From Anaerolineaceae bacterium (GTDB taxonomy: Bacteria > Chloroflexota > Anaerolineae > Aggregatilineales > Phototrophicaceae): a stretch of 64,000 nt of DNA. Shown here in pieces: positions 52,566 to 59,444 of this stretch. A model generated the notes under the pieces. That model had not been told where the DNA came from and searched no databases. It saw nothing but the letters and a program-made list of their open reading frames with translations. The position numbers and the translations under genes are program-made. Positions within the stretch are counted from its first letter, which is position 1, and every line of letters begins with the position of its first letter. The DNA lies in the NCBI GenBank assembly GCA_020634115.1, contig JACKCH010000010.1:248001-312000 (forward strand), given 5' to 3'.

Positions 52566-53609
52566 CTAGGAATTAATCTTCAGACGTATTGCGGCTTCCT
52601 TTTTATCCCGTGCTTCTTGCTTAACATGCTCAAAATGAGCGTGATTAATTATGTTGTCGTAATCCGCTATCGCCTTGTCATACATGCCCAGCTTCAGATA
52701 GACCCCGGCACGACGGAGGTGAGCATCGGGGAAATTCTCAGACCGGCGGATTACCTCGGTGAGATCAGCTACCGCCTTGTGATACTCCCCAATGCGCTCA
52801 TAGATTTGTCCCCGTTTGAGATACCATGACACGTTATCAGGTTCTAATGTGATGAGGGCTGTAGCATCTTCAATTGCTTTCTGAATCGCGCCTATTTTCT
52901 CGTATAGCTCTAATCTGCCGGATAGTGCCTCGCTGAAATCGGGCTTTATACGGATGGCATCGGCGTAATCCTGAATGGCGAGCGTATATTGCTCGTCTAA
53001 CTGGTAGGCTATGGCGCGGTTGTAGTAAACAAGGCACATCTCTTCATAGCGATTCCTGTTGATAACGTGGGTAAAATCAGCGATAGCATCCTCGGATTGA
53101 AACATTGCGTAGTATGCGCAGCCCCGACTGCTATAGGCAGCATCGTTATCAGGATTGAGTTGTATCACCTTTGTGAAATCGTCTACTGCGGATTGGTGAT
53201 ATTTTGCTTCATACCAGAGTATGCCGCGCCAATAGTGTGCCTCAGCATGGTCGGGATCAAGCCGGATGGCTTTATCATAGTCCTTGAGGGCAAATTCCTT
53301 GATACCCCACATAATTCGATACAGTGTATAACCACGATGAAAATATATCTCGGCGTGTTCTAGCCCTAAATGAATGGCTTTATCAAAATCCTCTCGTGCT
53401 TGATAATATTTTTCCAGCGTCTCATACACCACGCCGCGTCGAAAATAGGCATTCGCCAGTTCAGGATAGCGTTTGATGGCTTCGTTATACAGCGCTAGTG
53501 CCGTCTCCCATCGCTCCTGTGCCGCGTATTCGTCGCCTATTTTTACGAATTCTTTGGCAACACCCATATTGGCAGGCCTCCCAGGAGCGGGAGCAGGTTG
53601 TTGTGACAC
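52566..53609 (-). CDS. TPR-repeat protein
   Basis: 347 residues with GTG start (MSQQPAPAPGRP). About eight or nine TPR units from residue 20 to the end, e.g. ALALYNEAIKRYPELANAYF, DYDKAIRLDPDHAEAHYWRG and DFTKVIQLNPDNDAAYSSRG. Unlike the TPR protein at 25.7 kb it has no signal peptide, so a cytoplasmic scaffold is likely. GC content is lower than in flanking genes. Partners are not identifiable. Confidence 0.82.
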   Translation of the reverse strand: MSQQPAPAPGRPANMGVAKEFVKIGDEYAAQERWETALALYNEAIKRYPELANAYFRRGVVYETLEKYYQAREDFDKAIHLGLEHAEIYFHRGYTLYRIMWGIKEFALKDYDKAIRLDPDHAEAHYWRGILWYEAKYHQSAVDDFTKVIQLNPDNDAAYSSRGCAYYAMFQSEDAIADFTHVINRNRYEEMCLVYYNRAIAYQLDEQYTLAIQDYADAIRIKPDFSEALSGRLELYEKIGAIQKAIEDATALITLEPDNVSWYLKRGQIYERIGEYHKAVADLTEVIRRSENFPDAHLRRAGVYLKLGMYDKAIADYDNIINHAHFEHVKQEARDKKEAAIRLKINS

Positions 53610-53806
53610 GGGACTTATACTCCGGTAAAGGTTATATCTCTATCTGACTATATCTATTTCTCATACTCATGTCCACAAGTGGCGGAAGTCGCGCAGATGT
53701 GCAGACAGCCTATGACGGCTTTCGATTCGATGCAGATTATTGCATAACTCTACCTATAATTGTTCATAACTAAACATTGCTAATCTATGAGATAAGGTGG
53801 TACTTG

Positions 53807-54184
53807 ATGCGTAGCTCACTTAGGATTGTTGTTCTGTTCTCCGTGATGGCTGGAATCCTTCTTTTCTTTGGCAGAGATAATAATAGCCTGTTGAAGGCAC
53901 AAGTTGAACAACGCGACGAAACGGCAAGTCTCCAAATCTACTTTCAACGGCTTGTCGACAATGATGCCATTTTTACGCTTTTCTTTGCGACACCGGTAAA
54001 TGGTAAGCAGAATTGGGAACTGCCAGCACAAATAGAAAATGCGGAAGGTGGAATTATTGGGCGCGAGTTAATTGCTGAAGTTGGCACAGATTATATCTGT
54101 GTAGATGCAATAGGTCAGGGATTTACCACTGTAACTTGTATTCCCTTCTCAAATATTGCCTACATAGAGCACTATGGAAACTAG
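53807..54184 (+). CDS. Small membrane-anchored or secreted protein of unknown function
   Basis: 125 residues from ATG 53807 (MRSSLRIVVLFSVMAGILLF), with AAGGTGG upstream. The N-terminal hydrophobic helix is a signal peptide or anchor; the rest (about 95 residues, two cysteines in YICVDAIGQ and TVTCIP) is an extracytoplasmic, probably beta-rich domain. A TATAAT at 53755-53760 is a possible -10 but no -35 is evident. AT-richer than the surroundings. No family recognised. Confidence 0.55.
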   Translation: MRSSLRIVVLFSVMAGILLFFGRDNNSLLKAQVEQRDETASLQIYFQRLVDNDAIFTLFFATPVNGKQNWELPAQIENAEGGIIGRELIAEVGTDYICVDAIGQGFTTVTCIPFSNIAYIEHYGN

Positions 54185-54303
54185 AACATAGAGATTCAGT
54201 TAGCCGGTGACAACCGGATAACCCCCTCCGCCAGCCCACCCACAATCAACCACGACATGCAGGTGGGCATCCACAGTTTCACGTAGCCGGAAGAGCCACC
54301 GTC

Positions 54304-55065
54304 TCACAAATTGCGGGCGATGCGGAAACCCCGCAGGTCGGAGGTCATATCGGGATTCCAGTTGCCCCGGTAGGTGGTGCGGAAGGTGCTTATCACGCCA
54401 TCGAACCAGGAGCCGCCGCGCAGCACGCGCACATCCTCAGCGCTGAGGTCGCTGAGACCGGTTTCCCAACTGGTCGTACACCATTCCCAGGCATTCCCCG
54501 CCATATCGGCCACCCCGAACGGGCTGTCCCCGCGCCCGGCATACGTCGTCACCGGAATCGTGCCGATCTGGTTGGCGGCGGCGTTATGGTGGCAGCAGTC
54601 CGTGTCCCACTCGTCACCCCAGGGATACTCCCGCCCGTCATCGCCCTGTGCCGCTCGCTGCCATTCCGCTTCATCTGGAAGGCGGATGGATTCGCCGCTA
54701 CGGGTGCTCAACCAGGCGCAGAAAGCCACCGCTTCATACCAGGTGACATGCGTGCGCGGGCAGTCTGCGCCGCCGAAGGTCATCGAACTGGACTGCGGGT
54801 TTTCATTCCGCCATTCCTGTGCGCTGCGCGAGTAATCCCACCAGCGCGACTCGGCGTAGCCATCGGGCGCATCCACAAAGACCTGATACTGGGCGTTTGT
54901 GATGGGATATTGAGCAAGGGCGAACGGCTCAACCGTCACTGTTACGGGACGCACGATATAGCCGCCGCGATGGGTCAGCGTCACCAGTCCGCCGGGGATA
55001 GTCACCCAGTTAAACGGCGCTGGCAAAAGGGTGCTGCTGGTCACAACCTGAGATTTTTGAAACAT
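54304..55065 (-). CDS. Sulfatase-modifying-factor (FGE) fold protein lacking the catalytic cysteine
   Basis: 253 residues covering a single FGE-sulfatase/SUMF1 domain: GGLVTLTHRGG start, HVTWYEAVAFCAWLSTRSGE, LPDEAEWQRAAQGDDGREYP, WGDEWD, GVADMAGNAWEWC, RVLRGGSWFD and GFRIARNL. In true formylglycine-generating enzymes a cysteine follows the RGGSW motif; here the position is Phe-Asp, so sulfatase activation is unlikely. Such inactive-looking FGE domains occur in EgtB-like enzymes, kinase-linked proteins and ligand-binding modules. It is divergent from the ubiquitin-like operon, 292 bases away; linkage may be coincidental. Confidence 0.83.
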   Translation of the reverse strand: MFQKSQVVTSSTLLPAPFNWVTIPGGLVTLTHRGGYIVRPVTVTVEPFALAQYPITNAQYQVFVDAPDGYAESRWWDYSRSAQEWRNENPQSSSMTFGGADCPRTHVTWYEAVAFCAWLSTRSGESIRLPDEAEWQRAAQGDDGREYPWGDEWDTDCCHHNAAANQIGTIPVTTYAGRGDSPFGVADMAGNAWEWCTTSWETGLSDLSAEDVRVLRGGSWFDGVISTFRTTYRGNWNPDMTSDLRGFRIARNL

Positions 55066-55357
55066 AACTCACGATCCGTTTCTATTGAATGCGAAACGTC
55101 AGTATAAAACACATCATTGAGGTTATAAAGGGTCAATAGAGTTCACTTTGCCGGTTCTCCAGACTATTGCTGTGCAGCCTGAGCGTAGGGGAGGCGTAGG
55201 CTGCTGCACCCGCAACTCTCCCGCTGCCGCTGCGTATACTACGGTAAGACAAACGCCGAAAAACTGGGGTTCTCTTCCGATCACTATCAGGATTTAATGA
55301 AACTGATGGTACAATGACCAGCAGGTAATTATGAGGAAGTTGGAGGAGGGCCAGGGG
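55066..55357. other. Divergent intergenic region before the ubiquitin-like operon
   Basis: 292 bases without a gene. TACAAT at 55311-55316 is a possible -10 for the E2 operon (no clear -35). No ubiquitin-like reading frame was found here on either strand. Confidence 0.45.
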
Positions 55358-55828
55358 ATGGCAGCCTGGTGGGGAACACGCAACAACGTATCCCCGCGTT
55401 TGCGGTTAGAAGTTGAAGCGATGCGGGCAACATTTGATAACACCTTCAAACTGATCGTCCCGCAGTATGGCTTGTTGTACTGGGAAGGCACGGTTGAACT
55501 CAATCTGGCGACGCTGGATTCGGGTGCGCATACCATGAAAATTGTCTATCCCACCGAGTACCCTAACCGCCCGGCGGAGGCCTATGTGATGAGGCCGAGG
55601 GTATACAGTGAAAAACATCAGTATGAAGATGGTCAATTGTGTTTGTTCAATCCCAAAGATGGAATGCAGTATGGTTGGAATCCGAGCCGTTCAACAGCCG
55701 TGACGGTGGCGGCCTGGGCGGTACAGTGGTTGTATGCCTATTATACGTGGAGGGCGACAGGTGACTGGCCGGGGACTGAAGAACGCATTGACCCGAATAC
55801 GCCGTTACCGCCCCGGCGGCGACGTTAA
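55358..55828 (+). CDS. E2-like (UBC-fold) ubiquitin-conjugating enzyme homologue
   Basis: 156 residues from ATG 55358 (MAAWWGTRNNV), supported by GGAGGAGGG seven bases upstream. UBC signature: YWEGTVELNLA strand, IVYPTEYPNRPAEAYVMRP (the YP...P flap), then KHQYEDGQLCLFNPKDGMQ, where Cys95 sits at the E2 catalytic position, followed by WNPSRSTAVTVAAWAVQWL. It is the only cysteine in the protein. The HPN motif of eukaryotic E2s is absent, as in other prokaryotic E2-like families. First gene of a five-gene unit with JAB, E1-like, small protein and PCMT; expected to accept a modifier from the E1 as a thioester. Confidence 0.8.
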   Translation: MAAWWGTRNNVSPRLRLEVEAMRATFDNTFKLIVPQYGLLYWEGTVELNLATLDSGAHTMKIVYPTEYPNRPAEAYVMRPRVYSEKHQYEDGQLCLFNPKDGMQYGWNPSRSTAVTVAAWAVQWLYAYYTWRATGDWPGTEERIDPNTPLPPRRRR

Positions 55829-55844
55829 AGAAGGTCTGTGGACG

Positions 55845-56963
55845 ATGCCAAACCGCCTGATCGAGATACAGGGGCAGGGCGTGCCGAATCTGGTGGTGGC
55901 GCAGCGCGTCATCAACAAGATGTCCACCGCTGCCAGCCGCTATATCGAGGATGAAACCGGCGAGGCGATGGTCGGCCTGATTGTTTCGGGTGCGAATACC
56001 AATGGGATTCCCACGCTCTACGTGCTGGATACCATCGCGCCGGATGAAAGTGCCGTGCGCCATATCCACACCTTCCAGCAGGGTGACGACCACCAGGACG
56101 AACTCATCTGGTGGTTGCAGGAAAACTGGCGCGTCTACCGGGAACTGCGGCAGCACGCCGGTTCGGATATGCTGTCGGAAAAATGGGATGTGCCGCTGCG
56201 TTACCTGGGTGACTGGCACAAACAACCAGGATACATGATTCAGCCCAGCCAGGGCGACCTGCGCACGGCGGAAGACTGGATTGCCGACGACGACAATGGC
56301 ATGGATTTTCTGCTTGCGCCGATTGTCACTCTGGGACATCCGGCCACGACTCTCGGCCAGATGACCAGTGCGAATTTCGTCACTGTCCCGGCGGACGATG
56401 GCACCTGTATGCGGGTGGATTTCTGGTATCTGGATACCAGCGGGCGTGGCTTTTTGCCGATCAGCCCGACGATCTACCCGGACGCGCAGCTTCCCAAACT
56501 TACGGCCTATCCCTGGCATCTGGTCAACCAGGAACGCTTTAACACGGAAGTAGATGCTTTTGAGCGGGATGGCCTGTTTACTTCGATGATTCTGTGGAAT
56601 GCCACCGATCAGCCTCCACTGGAAGTGTGTTTCATGTTAGGGCGGGTCGGGTCGGATAAAGTGCTGATTCTGGTGACGCCCTGGAACTTCCCGGAGGCGG
56701 CGCCCAGCGCGCGGATCGCGCCGTTTATCTCGATGAGTCCGGATGATGACCTGTACCAGATATTCGAGACAATGTGGGAAAAATCCGAGCCGGTGAAAGA
56801 CCCGGCGGACTGGACGTGGATGCCGGAACGCCGCCTGCTCGACTATATTTTTGCTCTGGAAGATGCGCTCGGCCTGCGCCCAGCGGGGGATGTGCCGGAC
56901 ACCGATGATAATGATGAAACCGGCACGGTTGAATCTGAAGCGCCGGACACTCAGGATGATTAA
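55845..56963 (+). CDS. JAB/MPN (JAMM) protein with E2-like C-terminal region
   Basis: 372 residues from ATG 55845, 16 bases after the E2 stop, with AAGGTC upstream. Residues 1-170 form a JAB domain: E40 in ETGEAMVGLIVSG and GDWHKQPGYMIQPSQGDL at 122-139. The spacing equals the JAMM motif HxH-x10-D (H125, D138, S135 all in place), but the second histidine is Gln127. JAMM proteases remove ubiquitin-like proteins; this change may weaken zinc binding. Residues about 240-345 (VLILVTPWNFPEAAPSARIA, then DWTWMPERRLLDYIFALEDA) resemble a UBC/RWD fold without a cysteine at the active position. The tail is acidic. Three bases before the E1 gene. Confidence 0.75.
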   Translation: MPNRLIEIQGQGVPNLVVAQRVINKMSTAASRYIEDETGEAMVGLIVSGANTNGIPTLYVLDTIAPDESAVRHIHTFQQGDDHQDELIWWLQENWRVYRELRQHAGSDMLSEKWDVPLRYLGDWHKQPGYMIQPSQGDLRTAEDWIADDDNGMDFLLAPIVTLGHPATTLGQMTSANFVTVPADDGTCMRVDFWYLDTSGRGFLPISPTIYPDAQLPKLTAYPWHLVNQERFNTEVDAFERDGLFTSMILWNATDQPPLEVCFMLGRVGSDKVLILVTPWNFPEAAPSARIAPFISMSPDDDLYQIFETMWEKSEPVKDPADWTWMPERRLLDYIFALEDALGLRPAGDVPDTDDNDETGTVESEAPDTQDD

Positions 56964-56966
56964 ATC

Positions 56967-57896
56967 ATGACCAACTGGGATCGCGTAGAGCGCCTGATCG
57001 GTGCGGATAACGTGGAACGACTGGCAAGCCAGCGAGTCGCTGTGGTCGGCCTGGGATCGGGCGGCGGCTTTGTCGCGCTCAGTTTGGCGATGAGCGGAGT
57101 CGGCCATTTCGTCCTGATTGATGACGACACCCTGGAAAAGACCAATATCGTGCGACACGTGGCGGATGATCGCTATATTGGCCGCCCCAAAGCCGAAGTG
57201 GTCGCGGAACTAATTCGCCACCGCAACCCACAGGCGGAGATCGAAGTGCGGGTCGGCAAGGTCGAGCAAAACCTGGATGCGCTGGAAAACATTGATCTGC
57301 TGGTTTCCGGCGTGGACGGCGAGGGGCCGAAATACACCCTCAACCAGCTGTGTTTGCAGCGCAACCTCACTGCCGTATACGCCGGGGTTTACGAGCGCGG
57401 TATTGGCGGCGATGTCGTCGTCATCCGCCCCGGCAAAGGACCATGCTATGCTTGTTGGGCGGCGGAACTGCGTGAAGGGCTGGTTCAACCCGCGCCCGGC
57501 AAAGAGGGCGAAGAACTCGATTACGGGATGATCGGGCCGGAGGGGACGATTGCCGCCGAACCCGGTTTGTGGCTGCATGTCACGCGCATCGCGTCCTCGC
57601 AGGCTGACCTGGTGCTGAACGAACTGCTGCGTGGCACCAGCGCCTTTCGCACCATGCCCGGCAATACCGTGATTATGGCGAACACTGCGCTGGAAATCCT
57701 GACCGGGCAGATGAGTCCCCCCTATACCGCTGTCTGGGTGAACATCGAACGCGACCCGGAGTGTCTGGTGTGTGGCGACAAGCTGCGCCATCAATTGTCC
57801 AGCGAAGCGTCGGAAGTGGGTGTAACATTAGATGAACTCATGTCCTCAACAGGTATTGAACTGAAAGAAGAAGCAGGAGATTCGGAATCGTTATGA
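56967..57896 (+). CDS. E1/ThiF-like adenylating enzyme
   Basis: 309 residues. Rossmann ATP site VVGLGSGGGFVALSLAMSG (GxGxxG at 28-33), IDDDTLEKTNIVRH with the MoeB/E1 Asp, Asn60 and Arg63, and GRPKAEVV with the conserved Lys75. Zinc-type CxxC pairs are C160/C163 (GPCYACWA) and C266/C269 (ECLVCGD). The only other cysteine is C129 (NQLCLQRN), so no separate catalytic cysteine like those of thioester-forming E1s is evident. By family it adenylates the C-terminal glycine of a ubiquitin-like protein. Cytoplasmic. The stop overlaps the next start (ATGA). Confidence 0.85.
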   Translation: MTNWDRVERLIGADNVERLASQRVAVVGLGSGGGFVALSLAMSGVGHFVLIDDDTLEKTNIVRHVADDRYIGRPKAEVVAELIRHRNPQAEIEVRVGKVEQNLDALENIDLLVSGVDGEGPKYTLNQLCLQRNLTAVYAGVYERGIGGDVVVIRPGKGPCYACWAAELREGLVQPAPGKEGEELDYGMIGPEGTIAAEPGLWLHVTRIASSQADLVLNELLRGTSAFRTMPGNTVIMANTALEILTGQMSPPYTAVWVNIERDPECLVCGDKLRHQLSSEASEVGVTLDELMSSTGIELKEEAGDSESL

Positions 57897-58204
57897 CGGA
57901 CCAAACCAACCCGCCGGTGGAAGATAGCGAAGATCACAGCGTAGAACCGGCCCCTACCCCACCCGAAGCCGCCGTCGAGCAGCCGGTAGAAGAATCGCTT
58001 CCCGACGACGAAGGCTACCGTATGGATGAACGGTTGGAACGGTTGGGGGGAGAACCCGCCCCGGTGATTACCCCGGAGGAATTCGCTCGCCTGCAAAAAG
58101 CCGGGCAGGTGCATATTGATGCGCGGGGGCGTGTACGCACGGCCCGCCGGAGTGACGCCGAGGCCGGTGTCTCGCTCCGTAAGCGCCGGGCGTGGTATGG
58201 CTGA
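57893..58204 (+). CDS. 103-residue acidic/basic small protein in the ubiquitin-like operon
   Basis: Starts at the ATGA overlap with the E1 gene and itself overlaps the methyltransferase start by 8 bases, so expression is coupled. The N-terminal 45 residues are acidic and Pro-rich (probably disordered); residues about 46-103 are helical and become strongly basic (HIDARGRVRTARRS, RKRRAWYG). It ends in Tyr-Gly. No beta-grasp pattern of a ubiquitin-like protein is recognisable and there is no cysteine, so a RING or zinc finger is excluded. It might be an adaptor or modified substrate. Not recognised otherwise. Confidence 0.6.
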   Translation: MTDQTNPPVEDSEDHSVEPAPTPPEAAVEQPVEESLPDDEGYRMDERLERLGGEPAPVITPEEFARLQKAGQVHIDARGRVRTARRSDAEAGVSLRKRRAWYG

Positions 58205-59396
58205 AAACGAGTTTATCCTGGCGCAGCGCCGGGCGCTGGTGGAGTCGCTCAAGCAGAAGGGCAACCTGCTTGACCCGGCGTTGGAAGCCGCTTTCCTGGC
58301 CGTGCCGCGTCATCTCTTTCTACCGGAACAACTCCTCAAGCAGGCTTATGTGGACGAAGCCATCCCGATCAAGTGGGACAGTAACTATGCCCCGCTGAGT
58401 TCGTCCAGCCAACCAGGGATGATGGCGATTATGCTGCGCCAGTTGGCGCTTCATCCCGGCCAGAATGTCCTGGAAATCGGGGCTGGGACGGGGTATAACG
58501 CCGCGATTATCCGCCACGTCCTGGGGGAAAGCGGTCTCATTACCACGATTGAACTGGATACCGATCTGGCCGAACAGGCGCGCCGTAGTTTACAGCGGGC
58601 GGGCATCAGTGGCGTCACGGTGGTACAGGCCGATGGCGCTTTAGGGTACGCGCCGCGTGCGGCCTATGACCGGATTATCGTCACCGCTGGCATCTGGGAT
58701 GTGCCGCTGAACTGGCTGAAACAGCTTAAACCGGGCGGGATTCTGGTCGCCCCGATATGGGTGGAGGCGTTTCAGATCAGCGCGGCCTTCGTGTTACAGC
58801 CGGACGGCACGCTGCTCAGTACCGTCAATACGCCGTGTGGCTTTATCCACCTGCGTGGTCTGGCTGCCGGGCCAGATAACTTGTTGCCAGTGGGTGGCTC
58901 CGGCCTGACACTCATCCTGGATGACCCTGACCGGCTAGATGGCATGGCGGTACACTTGCTGCTGTCTGAAGATTGGGAAGTGTCCCGCCTGGGACTTGCC
59001 CTCAGTGCCGGGGAATACTGGCGCGGCTTGCTGCCGTATCTGGTGCTGAACCTGCCACCGGAATACACCTTGGCACTCTATACCGTCACCGCTGGGCAGA
59101 AGGCATATGGCCTGGAAGAAGCGGGTTTTGCGCTGTTTTCCGCCGGGAGCGCCGCCTTTATCCCGTATCAGGGGGCTGGCATGGTCAACTGCTTCGCGGG
59201 GGCGGATGCCTTCCTGATGATTGAAGCAATGACCGCCGCCTGGGATGCCGCCGGACGCCTGGATACCCGCCACCTCCGGTTACACCTCGTCCCTGATGAA
59301 GACGCGCCACCGCTGCCCGCCGGGGCGAAAGCCATGCCGCGCCAGGATCACACGTTGCGGATGTGGCTGGAAACGGAAACCAACCCCGAAAAATAA
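58197..59396 (+). CDS. PCMT-family methyltransferase, extended
   Basis: 399 residues from ATG 58197 (MAENEFILAQRRALVESLKQ), overlapping the small-protein stop. Residues 1-210 match protein-L-isoaspartate O-methyltransferase: AVPRHLFLPEQ, SSSSQPGMMAIMLRQL, SAM-binding VLEIGAGTGYNA (91-102), VVQADGALGY, YDRIIVTAG and LKPGGILVAPI. PCMT repairs isoaspartyl residues. The extra C-terminal ~190 residues, with no recognised domain, are unusual against the ~210-residue enzyme. Last gene of the operon after E1 and the small protein, suggesting a combined protein-quality-control or modification function (inference). Confidence 0.85.
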   Translation: MAENEFILAQRRALVESLKQKGNLLDPALEAAFLAVPRHLFLPEQLLKQAYVDEAIPIKWDSNYAPLSSSSQPGMMAIMLRQLALHPGQNVLEIGAGTGYNAAIIRHVLGESGLITTIELDTDLAEQARRSLQRAGISGVTVVQADGALGYAPRAAYDRIIVTAGIWDVPLNWLKQLKPGGILVAPIWVEAFQISAAFVLQPDGTLLSTVNTPCGFIHLRGLAAGPDNLLPVGGSGLTLILDDPDRLDGMAVHLLLSEDWEVSRLGLALSAGEYWRGLLPYLVLNLPPEYTLALYTVTAGQKAYGLEEAGFALFSAGSAAFIPYQGAGMVNCFAGADAFLMIEAMTAAWDAAGRLDTRHLRLHLVPDEDAPPLPAGAKAMPRQDHTLRMWLETETNPEK

Positions 59397-59420
59397 AACA
59401 GGAGGCCGAAGCCCCCTGTT
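59386..59420 (-). terminator. Intrinsic terminator of rpoB with UUCG tetraloop
   Basis: On the minus strand AACAGG..GGC, loop TTCG, GCC..CCTGTT (one mismatch), followed by TTATTTTT. It begins 24 bases past the rpoB stop and abuts the stop of the convergent methyltransferase gene. Confidence 0.8.
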
Positions 59421-59444
59421 GGTTCCCATGATCTATAGCAGTGT

